NCBI RefSeq assembly: GCF_900111235.1
Contig: NZ_FOJI01000004.1
Coordinates: 124,001-188,000 of the forward strand
Direction of reading: 5' to 3'
DNA from: [Clostridium] fimetarium
Lineage (GTDB): Bacteria > Bacillota > Clostridia > Lachnospirales > Lachnospiraceae
Length of the DNA stretch: 64,000 bases
Position numbers and translations under genes: made by a program. The notes beneath the pieces were generated by a model, which was given only the letters and a program-made list of their open reading frames with translations, searched no databases and was not told the DNA's origin. Below, piece by piece: positions 25,685 to 34,160 of this stretch; the stretch's first letter is position 1; every line of letters starts with the position of its first letter.

Positions 25685-26452
25685 TTGAGAAACAAAAATA
25701 TATACGGCAGGGAACTATTTAGTCAGGCTAAGAAAGTTTTCTATAAAGGCGTTGAAATTATTTATCCATCAACATGTCCTATATGCACTCAAGTTCTTGA
25801 TAAAAACATCGATGAAAAAGTTTATATATGTGAAAAGTGTAGAAAGAAACTGTCATATATTGAATCACCTAGATGTTTGCAATGTGGAAAACCGGTGGAT
25901 AATGCTGAAACAGAGTTTTGCTATGATTGTTCAAGAGTGAAGCACATATATTCTCAAGGGGTAGGCGTTTGGGCATATACCGACGAAATCAAAAATTCCA
26001 TATATCAATTTAAATATCACAACAAGAGAGAGTACGGCGAATTCTATGGTTTTGAATTGAAAAATCGTTATGAATCTATTATAAAGAATTGGGATGCAGA
26101 TGTTCTTATTCCAGTTCCACTTCATAAGTCAAAACAACGAAAAAGAGGATATAATCAGGCTGAAATAATAGCAAAGTCAATAGGGAAATTATTAGATATC
26201 CCAGTTGATAGTCAATTGTTAAAGCGGGAAAAGAAAACATTGGCTCAAAAGGAGCTAAACGACAAAGAGCGGCTCAAAAACCTAGAAAATGCTTTTAAAA
26301 TAGAAGAAAAAGTAGTAAAATATGATAAGGTTATTATCGTAGATGATATATACACAACAGGGACTACAATTGATTCATGCGCTAAAATTCTAATAGATGC
26401 GGGTGTAGTAAAAGTTTATTATATTAGTTTATGTATAGGAAAAGGTTTTTAA
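25685..26452 (+). CDS. comF: ComF-family amidophosphoribosyltransferase-like protein
   Basis: 255 residues. Two zinc ribbons formed by CPIC, CEKC, CLQC and CYDC (residues about 33-83), then a phosphoribosyltransferase fold with 'PVPLHKSKQRKRGYNQAE' and the PRPP loop 'KVIIVDDIYTTGTT'. ComFC homologues assist DNA uptake in naturally competent bacteria; no other competence genes are visible here. TTG start behind GAGGGGGGA. Neighbour order comF-yvyF-flgM-flgN-flgK-flgL-fliW-csrA matches Bacillus. Confidence 0.92.
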   Translation: MRNKNIYGRELFSQAKKVFYKGVEIIYPSTCPICTQVLDKNIDEKVYICEKCRKKLSYIESPRCLQCGKPVDNAETEFCYDCSRVKHIYSQGVGVWAYTDEIKNSIYQFKYHNKREYGEFYGFELKNRYESIIKNWDADVLIPVPLHKSKQRKRGYNQAEIIAKSIGKLLDIPVDSQLLKREKKTLAQKELNDKERLKNLENAFKIEEKVVKYDKVIIVDDIYTTGTTIDSCAKILIDAGVVKVYYISLCIGKGF

Positions 26453-26471
26453 AATCAAAGGAGGTATCTAC

Positions 26472-26915
26472 ATGGAGGTTCGAAATTGTAAAAGCTGTGG
26501 ACGTTTATATAATTATATTGGTGGGTCATATAAGAATTTATGCCCAAACTGTGTTAATAGTATGGAAGATAAATTTGCTGAAGTTAGGGATTATATAGAG
26601 AAAAATAGAGTTGCAACAATGCCACAGATTTCTAAAGATTGTGATGTTAGAATGGAACAGATTGAACGGTGGGTACGTGAAGAACGATTGTTTTTTTCAG
26701 ACGATTCTCCAATTGGTATAGATTGCGAAAGTTGTGGAGTTACAATTAAATCAGGAAGATATTGCCCTGCGTGTAAGAATAAGATGACAAATGTTCTTTC
26801 GGATTTATATCATGATGACTCTAGTAGAAGCGATCGAGCTAAGACTGATAATGATAGTGAAAGAACTAAGTTTTTATCGAGAGAGTTTATTGACAAAGTG
26901 AATAAACAAAAATAA
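26472..26915 (+). CDS. yvyF: Flagellar-operon zinc-ribbon protein YvyF
   Basis: 147 residues. First zinc ribbon 'CKSCGRLYNYIGG...LCPNC', a winged-helix-like middle ('MPQISKDCDVRMEQIERWVR') and a second ribbon 'CESCG...CPACK'. This is the flagellar operon protein family found between comF and flgM in Bacillus and Clostridia; its role in motility is unsettled. Ribosome site AAAGGAGG precedes the ATG, and a strong terminator follows. Confidence 0.88.
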   Translation: MEVRNCKSCGRLYNYIGGSYKNLCPNCVNSMEDKFAEVRDYIEKNRVATMPQISKDCDVRMEQIERWVREERLFFSDDSPIGIDCESCGVTIKSGRYCPACKNKMTNVLSDLYHDDSSRSDRAKTDNDSERTKFLSREFIDKVNKQK

Positions 26916-26919
26916 AAGA

Positions 26920-26976
26920 GACACTGTAATGTATTGATTATATTCGTTCGATTAATATATTGCAGTGTTATTTTTA
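26920..26976 (+). terminator. Terminator after yvyF
   Basis: ACACTGTAAT.TATT.AT pairs with AT.AATA.ATTGCAGTGT, followed by TATTTTTAT. It separates the comF unit from the sigma-28-driven flgM unit. Confidence 0.8.
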
Positions 26977-27005
26977 TGTAATTTTATAAAATGTGAAAAG
27001 GTGGT

Positions 27006-27032
27006 TAAGATTTTATCATAAATTACCGATAG
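27006..27032 (+). promoter_or_regulatory. Sigma-28 (SigD/FliA) promoter of flgM
   Basis: TAAG, exactly 15 bases, ACCGATAG: close to the TAAA-N15-GCCGATAT consensus. It sits 58 bases before flgM. Confidence 0.7.
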
Positions 27033-27089
27033 AATTCATAACAAAGTAAATTAGATTAAGGTAATTTTATAGAAAGTGAGGTAATTGAT

Positions 27090-27368
27090 ATGCGTATAGA
27101 AGCTTATAATGCAGTTAGTCAGATTTATCAGAGTAATTCAAAGATGGTTAATAAGACCAATTCAGTGGCAAATGCGAATGATAAGTTTGAAATTTCACAA
27201 ACAGCTAAAAACTATCAAGTAGCAAAGCAGGCAGTAAGTGTTGCTCCTGATATTAGAGAGGACAAAATAGCAGATATTAAGGCTAAGATGTCATCAGGGA
27301 CTTACACAGTAAAGCCCGAAGATTTTGCGGATAAAGTGCTTAACAATGCATCAACAATAACATTTTAG
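27090..27368 (+). CDS. flgM: Anti-sigma-28 factor FlgM
   Basis: 92 residues, polar N-terminus and a C-terminal sigma-binding helix region ('DIREDKIADIKAKMSSGTYT', then VKPEDFADKVL). FlgM holds sigma-28 inactive until the hook is finished and it is exported. Transcription from a sigma-28 promoter gives the usual negative feedback. First gene of the flgM-csrA unit; ribosome site AAGTGAGG. Confidence 0.92.
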   Translation: MRIEAYNAVSQIYQSNSKMVNKTNSVANANDKFEISQTAKNYQVAKQAVSVAPDIREDKIADIKAKMSSGTYTVKPEDFADKVLNNASTITF

Positions 27369-27387
27369 AGATTAGATAGGAGCAAAT

Positions 27388-27903
27388 ATGGCAAGTTTAA
27401 TTGAAAATTTAATTGGTATATTAGATAAAGAGAATAATGAGTATATTCAATTATTGAACCTGTCGTTAGATAAAACGTCTGTAATTGTTAAAGGTGATAT
27501 TGAGAAGCTACAGGTTATTGTAGCGCAGGAACAAAAAAAAATTGAAGTCATTAATAAGTTAGAAAAAAGCAGAGAAGAAAATATCAAAGATATTGCAAAT
27601 GTGCTTAATATTCCAGAGAATGAATTCAAACTAGATAGTCTAATTAAGATGTTAGAAAAACAACCAAGGGAACAAGAAGAATTGAGTAAAGTTCGTGACG
27701 CATTTAAAAGGACAATGAATAAATTAGTCAAAGTAAATGACAATAACAGGGTACTATTGCAAGAATCTATTAATATGATAGAGTTTGAACTTAACCTATC
27801 AAGGAATACCATGTTTGCGCCTGAAACCGCGAATTACAGTAAGGAAGCATATAACACAACGGGACAAAACCTGGTAGCAGGTTCATTTGATGCAAAGCAG
27901 TGA
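27388..27903 (+). CDS. flgN: Flagellar export chaperone FlgN
   Basis: 171 residues, almost entirely helical coiled coil, starting 'MASLIENLIGILDKENNEYI' and ending in a disordered tail. FlgN binds the C-termini of FlgK and FlgL and delivers them to the export gate; the genes for its clients follow directly. 19 bases after flgM. Confidence 0.87.
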   Translation: MASLIENLIGILDKENNEYIQLLNLSLDKTSVIVKGDIEKLQVIVAQEQKKIEVINKLEKSREENIKDIANVLNIPENEFKLDSLIKMLEKQPREQEELSKVRDAFKRTMNKLVKVNDNNRVLLQESINMIEFELNLSRNTMFAPETANYSKEAYNTTGQNLVAGSFDAKQ

Positions 27904-27917
27904 AGAGGTGATAGCAA

Positions 27918-29708
27918 ATGTCTAATGGAATGTCGGGGCTCTATGTAGGAATATCAGGCCTTAATGTGGCACAGGCTGCATTAAATACAACAGCAAACAA
28001 TCTCGCCAATATTAATACGGTTGGATATACAAGACAGCAGATAACATATTCAACAAGTAGTTATTATAGTATTGGGAATAATGCTACTACTAAATTGGTA
28101 TGTGGAACAGGCGTTGATGTTTCAGAAATCAGGCGTGTTCGAGATGAACTTATAGATAAAGCTTATAGACAAGAAAAAGGAAGACTTGGTTATTATGATA
28201 GCCAATATGATGCAGTGACAGAAGTCGAATCACTATTTGGGGAATTAGATGACAATTCCTTTAAGAAAACAATGACAGATTTGCTTACTTCTATTAATGA
28301 AGTTAGTAAGAATCCAGCTAGTACGATTGCAAGGTCATCTTTGTTGCAAACTGCAAACACATTTATGGATAAGGCAAGTTCTATTTATTCTAGTTTAAAA
28401 GATTATCAGACAACTTTAAATACAAAAATTAATAATATGGTTAATAAAATCAATTCATTAGGTAAAACCATATGTGATTTAAATAAAAAGATTACGGATG
28501 TAGAATGTATTGGACAAAAGGCGAATGATTTAAGAGATCAAAGAGACAACGCTTTAGATGAGCTAAGTGGATATATTAAAATCCAATACCAAGAAGATAA
28601 AGACGGAACCGTTACAGTTACAGCTGAAGGTGCAGCATTTGTATCAAAAAATGCAGTATACAATATGGCGACAGAAAAAATAGAAGGTACAGATTTACTC
28701 AAACCAGTATGGCCATTATTAGATAACCGAGATGTCTTTGTTGATGCAGAGCAGATTTCAGCAATAGATAATAATGATATAGGAGAATTAAAAGGCTTAC
28801 TCATTTCACGCGGGTACAAAGCCGTTAATTATGCAGATGTTCCAGTCGAACCTACAAAACCAGATGCTACGGGTTATGATTTGACAGATGCTACACAGTT
28901 AGCAGCATATCAAGCTGCAAAAGATAACTATGACATTGATTACAAGCAGTATGGCGCAGATTGCACATACTACAATAAATATATTGATCCATCTGTTATA
29001 TTAAGCACGATGGCAAGTCTTGATAAATTAGTAAATGGTGTTGTTACATCAATGAATGATATACTTTGTCCAGAAAAGACAACAAGCTTTACAGCTGCAG
29101 ATGGAACGGCATATACAGATGTATCAGTGCTTGATATGAAAAAGACTTCATATGGCAATGATGCGGACAAGAGTGTAGGCGTTGAATTGTTTGCAAGAAA
29201 TAATACAGAACGTTACATAAAGGTAACTGGCAATGATGGAACAATGTATTACGTAAGAAATAATAAGAATGAGTTAGGACTACCTTCAGATTACACATTA
29301 GGTAATATAAAAATAAATGAAACAGCTACTCAAAATAAAGCTAAAATTCCACTTACAAATGCAAAGGGTGAAGAAGATTTTGTGAAAGGAAAAGCGCTTG
29401 TTGATGCTTGGACCGTAAAATTTGCATCATTGAATCCATCAACTTATGCAAAAGAAAATTTTAGCTCATTTTATAACAGCTTAGTAACTGAATTCGCTGA
29501 TACAGGTAAAATCCTAAATAATATGGTTACTAATCAGAAAACGATGGCTGATGGATATAATGGTCAACGATTACAGACAGAAGGAGTTTCGTCAGATGAG
29601 GAACTTCAGAATATGATAAAATTTCAACAAGCATATAATGCTGCATCAAGATATGTTAACGTTGTAAGTGAGATGCTTGAACATATTGTTACAAGATTAG
29701 GAAACTGA
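27918..29708 (+). CDS. flgK: Flagellar hook-associated protein 1 (FlgK), first copy
   Basis: 596 residues. N-terminus 'SGLYVGISGLNVAQAALNTT' with ANNLANINTVGYTRQ, and C-terminus 'MIKFQQAYNAASRYVNVVSE' then MLEHIV: the two helical ends that make the hook-filament junction. The central beta region (about 200-470) is variable and contains a lysine/proline/tyrosine-rich insert near 310-350. Starts 14 bases after flgN. A second, shorter FlgK follows. Confidence 0.94.
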   Translation: MSNGMSGLYVGISGLNVAQAALNTTANNLANINTVGYTRQQITYSTSSYYSIGNNATTKLVCGTGVDVSEIRRVRDELIDKAYRQEKGRLGYYDSQYDAVTEVESLFGELDDNSFKKTMTDLLTSINEVSKNPASTIARSSLLQTANTFMDKASSIYSSLKDYQTTLNTKINNMVNKINSLGKTICDLNKKITDVECIGQKANDLRDQRDNALDELSGYIKIQYQEDKDGTVTVTAEGAAFVSKNAVYNMATEKIEGTDLLKPVWPLLDNRDVFVDAEQISAIDNNDIGELKGLLISRGYKAVNYADVPVEPTKPDATGYDLTDATQLAAYQAAKDNYDIDYKQYGADCTYYNKYIDPSVILSTMASLDKLVNGVVTSMNDILCPEKTTSFTAADGTAYTDVSVLDMKKTSYGNDADKSVGVELFARNNTERYIKVTGNDGTMYYVRNNKNELGLPSDYTLGNIKINETATQNKAKIPLTNAKGEEDFVKGKALVDAWTVKFASLNPSTYAKENFSSFYNSLVTEFADTGKILNNMVTNQKTMADGYNGQRLQTEGVSSDEELQNMIKFQQAYNAASRYVNVVSEMLEHIVTRLGN

Positions 29709-29776
29709 TAATTTGTTTAGTGACATGTCTAAATAAATTTTTAATTTATAAGATGAGTTAGGAAGAGAGGTACCAT

Positions 29777-31309
29777 ATGGCGTCTACATTTTTGGGATTG
29801 ACAATATCATATTCAGGACTACAGGCGGCACAGGCTTCCATTAATACGACTGCCCATAATGTATCAAACGTAAGCACCACAGGCTATTCAAGGCAGAAGG
29901 TTTCACTAGAAGCTGATAAGGCGTTAAATACCAATTCGGGTTATGGAACAATTGGAAGCGGTGTAGTTGTAACTGGAGTGGAGCAGATAAGAGATAGTTA
30001 TTATGACGTAAAGTTTAGGAATAATCAGACAAATTATGGCGAGTATGAAGCCAAAGAAAATTATATGACGCAGATAGAAGATTATTTAAATGAGTTTAAA
30101 TTAAGTGGTTTTACAACAGAATATACTAATTTCTTTAAATCAGTAACAGAACTTCAAAAGACACCAACTGAAAAGTCAGTACAGAATTCAGTAATCAATA
30201 ATGCACTTAGCTTATCTCAATATTTTAATACACTTTCTACAAATTTAACGAATGTACAAAAAGATGCGAATGAAGAGATAAAGAATCAAGTTGGCGAGAT
30301 TAACACAATTGCTCAAAATATTTCATCTTTGAATAAGCAGATTAATTATATTGAGGCAAATAAAGGTTCAGCGAATGACTTAAGGGATAAGAGAAATAAT
30401 TTATTAGATCAGCTTTCAAAAATTGTAAATATTGATACGGAGGAAACAGATATAGGAAATGGTCTTAAATCTTGCATAGTTAAGATAAACGGACAGACGC
30501 TTGTTGATACATATGATTACAATACATTGACTACACAAGCGATAACTGAAAATGTGAATGCTTCGGATGCAGATGGATTATATAATATTGTTTGGAAAAA
30601 TGGACTTGAATTTAATGAGTATAGTAGTTCCCTTAATGGTTCTTTAAAGGGATTAATAGATGTTAGAGATGGGTGTAATGGATCTGTTGAGACATTAGCA
30701 ACAGATGCAAGCGGCAATAAATCTTTGGAGTTGGTTAATAACACAGAAGAAAATACAGCTTATAAGGGAGTACCTCATTATATTTCTAAATTGAATGAAT
30801 TTATTGAAACGTTTACTTCGGCTGTTAATGAAATTCTTACGAATGGAAAAACGGTAAGCGGAGAAGCTGGAATCCCTCTATTTACAGTGAAATCTGGCTT
30901 TTCAGCGATGTCTGCACTATCAGTTAGTGTTAATGATAAGCTGATAAAAGATGTATCAAAATTGGCAACAACAACAGATCCTTCGCAAGGAAGCGCGTAT
31001 TGTGATGTAGTTGATAATCTTGTAGCACTTAAGAGTGATAAACGCTATGAAGGTGGAACAGGAGCATATTTCCTTGAGAGTGTCGTTGCTGAAGTTGCTA
31101 TAGATTCTGCTAAATCAACTTCGTTTTTTAAAAATTATACAAATATTAGTAGTGCAATTAATAATCAAAGGCTTTCGGTTATGGGGGTAGATCAAGATGA
31201 AGAAGGTATGGATATTCTTAAGTTCCAGCAAGCCTATAGTCTTTCATCTAAAATGATGTCTGTGATGAATGAAATATATAACAAATTAATTAACGAAACT
31301 GGATTATAG
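29777..31309 (+). CDS. flgK: Flagellar hook-associated protein 1 (FlgK), second copy
   Basis: 510 residues. N-terminus 'FLGLTISYSGLQAAQASINT' with TAHNVSNVSTTGYSRQK and C-terminus 'ILKFQQAYSLSSKMMSVMNE' again mark FlgK. It is clearly diverged from the first copy (HNVSN versus NNLAN) and about 85 residues shorter in the middle domain. Good ribosome site (GGAAGAGAGG). Duplicate junction proteins could form separate rings or serve different filaments; the sequence does not decide. Confidence 0.92.
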   Translation: MASTFLGLTISYSGLQAAQASINTTAHNVSNVSTTGYSRQKVSLEADKALNTNSGYGTIGSGVVVTGVEQIRDSYYDVKFRNNQTNYGEYEAKENYMTQIEDYLNEFKLSGFTTEYTNFFKSVTELQKTPTEKSVQNSVINNALSLSQYFNTLSTNLTNVQKDANEEIKNQVGEINTIAQNISSLNKQINYIEANKGSANDLRDKRNNLLDQLSKIVNIDTEETDIGNGLKSCIVKINGQTLVDTYDYNTLTTQAITENVNASDADGLYNIVWKNGLEFNEYSSSLNGSLKGLIDVRDGCNGSVETLATDASGNKSLELVNNTEENTAYKGVPHYISKLNEFIETFTSAVNEILTNGKTVSGEAGIPLFTVKSGFSAMSALSVSVNDKLIKDVSKLATTTDPSQGSAYCDVVDNLVALKSDKRYEGGTGAYFLESVVAEVAIDSAKSTSFFKNYTNISSAINNQRLSVMGVDQDEEGMDILKFQQAYSLSSKMMSVMNEIYNKLINETGL

Positions 31310-31322
31310 GAGGAAACAATAT

Positions 31323-32822
31323 ATGAGAATAACGAATGCTATGATGATTAACAATTCACTTACTAATATAGCTACTAATAAGTCTCAGATGAACACGCTA
31401 GACACTCAGTTATCAACACTGAAGAAAATTAGCCGACCTTCTGAAGACCCAATTATTGCAATAAGAGCATTAAGACTTCGTTCAAGTTTGAGTGAAGTAA
31501 CACAATATCTCGAAAAAAACATTCCGGATGCTAACTCATGGCTTAGTGTAACACAAGGGTCACTTAAAGAAACGAATGATATAGTCTCAGATTTATATCA
31601 ATATTGTAATCAAGGGTCAACGGACACATTTGCCACATCAGAACGTGCTACAATAGCAGATAGCTTGACTAATTTAAAAGAGTCATTTTATGCGCAGGGT
31701 AATGTAGATTATGCTGGAAGATATGTATTCTCAGGATTTAAAACAGATTCCGCACTTACTTTTATGACAACAGCGGAAGCATCAAATAAGAGTTATTCAA
31801 TTACGCAGAACTTTAGTAATAATGATATTAATGCGAAAACGGTTTATTCAAATACGGTATCCATATCAACACTTGATGATGCAACGGTTTCCGCAAATGA
31901 TATATTATCACCAAGTTCAACAAGTGTGAATAGAATTATGCTTGGATATTCAGATGTTTCTGGAGCTAAATTCACAGCAATTACTTATAATAATGGTGCT
32001 AGTTCAATCGCTGTTAATCCTATTACTACAACAGATCCGAATTATGTACCAAAAGATGACGAGGTTGTATTAAATACTAGTACAGGAGAACTGCTATTAG
32101 GAAAGACTGCCTATAATACTTTGAAGTCACAGACAGATATATCATTTACATATGATAAGACATCATTTGCAAAAGGGGATGTTAAGCCAGAGCATTATTT
32201 TACATGTGTGGACAAGACAAAGGATATTACTGCGGATAAGTCAGACCCATCCGCTTGGACTAATTATAAGAAAAGTAGCGAAGGACAGGATATTGAATAT
32301 TCGGTTAATTTTGCACAGACAATTAAGGTTAATACTGAAGCAGATCAAGCATTTAGCATTCAGCTAGGAAGAGATGTTAATGAACTGGCAACATCGATTC
32401 AAAATGTTATTGATATCGAAGCGAAACAAGCAAAATTATTAAATATGAAGTCACAGAATGCCTATTCTGATGATGCATCTCAAGCTAAGATTAAGACAAT
32501 GACAGAAGCTTTAAGTAAAGAACGGGATTTGGCAAATGAAACTATGCAAAAAACTTTCGAAAAAGGTATTACAAAGATGAAGAATTACCAGCAACAGATT
32601 ACATCTGCTAATTCAGATGTTGGTAATCGGATAAGCAGACTTACGCTAACGAAGAGTAGATTGCAAGAACAGCAAACGAATTTTAAGGAGCTGAAATCAA
32701 AGAATGAAGATGTTGAAATAGAAGATATTTCAGTAAATTATTCTTCCGCCCAACTCGTTTATAATGCTTCACTTACAGCTGCAAGTAAGGTAGTAAAACA
32801 ATCATTGTTGGATTTCTTATAA
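31323..32822 (+). CDS. flgL: Flagellar hook-associated protein 3 (FlgL)
   Basis: 499 residues. N-terminus 'MRITNAMMINNSLTNIATNK' with the LSTLKKISRPSEDP motif typical of FlgL, and a flagellin-like C-terminal helix 'SSAQLVYNASLTAASKVVKQ'. Longer than Bacillus FlgL (about 300) because of an inserted beta-rich middle (about 140-350). Joins FlgK to the filament. Follows the second flgK by 13 bases. Confidence 0.93.
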   Translation: MRITNAMMINNSLTNIATNKSQMNTLDTQLSTLKKISRPSEDPIIAIRALRLRSSLSEVTQYLEKNIPDANSWLSVTQGSLKETNDIVSDLYQYCNQGSTDTFATSERATIADSLTNLKESFYAQGNVDYAGRYVFSGFKTDSALTFMTTAEASNKSYSITQNFSNNDINAKTVYSNTVSISTLDDATVSANDILSPSSTSVNRIMLGYSDVSGAKFTAITYNNGASSIAVNPITTTDPNYVPKDDEVVLNTSTGELLLGKTAYNTLKSQTDISFTYDKTSFAKGDVKPEHYFTCVDKTKDITADKSDPSAWTNYKKSSEGQDIEYSVNFAQTIKVNTEADQAFSIQLGRDVNELATSIQNVIDIEAKQAKLLNMKSQNAYSDDASQAKIKTMTEALSKERDLANETMQKTFEKGITKMKNYQQQITSANSDVGNRISRLTLTKSRLQEQQTNFKELKSKNEDVEIEDISVNYSSAQLVYNASLTAASKVVKQSLLDFL

Positions 32823-32850
32823 AAAATTGACAACTAAAGGGGTAAAAAAT

Positions 32851-33315
32851 ATGCAAGTTAAGACAAAATGGTTTGGTACACTCGAAATTGGTGAGGATAA
32901 AATTATTACATTTCAAAAAGGATTAATTGGGCTTGATGAATTTAAGAAATATACGATTGTATATAATACAGAAAAATCTGATACAGCAACAATTATGTGG
33001 CTTCAGTCAATAGAAGACGAAAATATTGCAATTCCTGTAATAAACCCAGAAATATTTATGCCAGATTATGATCCAATCGTTGAGGATGCATTGCTTGTGT
33101 CACTAGGGGATGTAAAAGCGGCCGAACTAATCGTTTTAGTGACACTTACAGTTCCTTCTGATATTTCTAAAATGACAAGTAACTTAAAGGCACCAATTAT
33201 TATAAATGCAGATAATTTAAAAGCATGTCAGTTGATAGCAGATAATGAGAAATATACTGTGAAATATCCTGTTTATGATATTATTAAAGAAAACTCTAAG
33301 AAGGGTGGTGAGTAG
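32851..33315 (+). CDS. fliW: Flagellar assembly factor FliW
   Basis: 154 residues from ATG 32851, which follows AAAGGGG; the upstream in-frame TTG at 32827 lacks a site. Family features: '[18 protein letters not shown]', '[20 protein letters not shown]' and [13 protein letters not shown]. In Bacillus, FliW binds either flagellin or CsrA: free FliW removes CsrA from the flagellin mRNA. csrA follows two bases later and flagellin lies in the same cluster. Confidence 0.95.
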   Translation: MQVKTKWFGTLEIGEDKIITFQKGLIGLDEFKKYTIVYNTEKSDTATIMWLQSIEDENIAIPVINPEIFMPDYDPIVEDALLVSLGDVKAAELIVLVTLTVPSDISKMTSNLKAPIIINADNLKACQLIADNEKYTVKYPVYDIIKENSKKGGE

Positions 33316-33316
33316 G

Positions 33317-33541
33317 ATGCTTGCATTATCAAGAAAGAAAGATGAATCAATCATTATTAATGACGATATTGAAATAACAATAATTGAAGTTAAAGGAGAA
33401 CAAGTGAAATTGGGCATAACTGCTCCCAAGTCAATCCCTATTTATCGTAAAGAAGTATATGTTCAGATCCAAGAGGCGAATAAAGAAGCTGCAAAGTCAA
33501 TTGATGTAAAAGGGCTGGATGATTTGTTTGGTAATAAATAA
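33317..33541 (+). CDS. csrA: Carbon storage regulator CsrA (translation repressor)
   Basis: 74 residues, '[20 protein letters not shown]' onward, with the RNA-binding beta strands intact. ATG 33317 is the family start; the longer opening at 33275 lies inside fliW. Dimeric CsrA binds A(N)GGA in hairpin loops and blocks ribosomes. A matching hairpin is present in the flagellin leader at 37217-37232. Confidence 0.96.
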   Translation: MLALSRKKDESIIINDDIEITIIEVKGEQVKLGITAPKSIPIYRKEVYVQIQEANKEAAKSIDVKGLDDLFGNK

Positions 33542-33562
33542 TATTTTTAAATATGATTAGTA

Positions 33563-33589
33563 TAAACTATTGTGCAATTAATCCGATAT
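33563..33589 (+). promoter_or_regulatory. Sigma-28 promoter of flaG
   Basis: TAAA (33563-33566), 15 bases, TCCGATAT (33582-33589): one base from consensus. It starts the flaG-fliD-fliS unit. Confidence 0.85.
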
Positions 33590-33663
33590 AAGGTATAGAG
33601 AAGAGAAATTCTAAAAGTTATGTAACATATTAATTTATTTTTTTATACATGGAGGTATAAATT

Positions 33664-34113
33664 ATGGCTATAAATTTATCAACTGAAGTTAAAGGAGCAC
33701 CATCTTTTCAAAATACATCATTAGTAAATGCTAGTACTACAGTTGATAAATTAGAAGCAACTGGTAATGCAACACTACAGCCTAAAGTTGTAACTGCATC
33801 AGTGCCAATAGGACAATATCAAGTTGACAGTGCCCCGAAAGGTTATTCTAATCAAGATAATCAAGATAAATCAAAAAAAGATAAACTTGCGGGTGAAACA
33901 TCTATAATGGGTACATCAAAAGATATAAATAAGCTTATTAATAGTAATACTGTTGCAGAGTTTGGATTTTATGAGAATACGAATAAAGTTATCATTAAAA
34001 TAAAAGATAAGTACACGAATGAAGTTATAAAGGAAATACCTTCAGAAAAGTCGCTTGAGATTTTTGAAAAAGCGTTGGAGCTTGCAGGTATTCTTGTTGA
34101 TGAAAAAAGATAA
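33664..34113 (+). CDS. flaG: FlaG family flagellar protein
   Basis: 149 residues: a disordered, Ser/Thr/Gln-rich first half, then the FlaG domain 'EFGFYENTNKVIIKIKDKYT' and NEVIKEIPSEKSLEIFEKALEL. FlaG influences filament length in several bacteria and is normally next to fliD. Ribosome site GGAGG. Expressed from the sigma-28 promoter just upstream. Confidence 0.9.
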   Translation: MAINLSTEVKGAPSFQNTSLVNASTTVDKLEATGNATLQPKVVTASVPIGQYQVDSAPKGYSNQDNQDKSKKDKLAGETSIMGTSKDINKLINSNTVAEFGFYENTNKVIIKIKDKYTNEVIKEIPSEKSLEIFEKALELAGILVDEKR

Positions 34114-34160
34114 TAAGGTCATATGTGATTTAAAGTTATTAAATAAGATGGAGGTATTAT

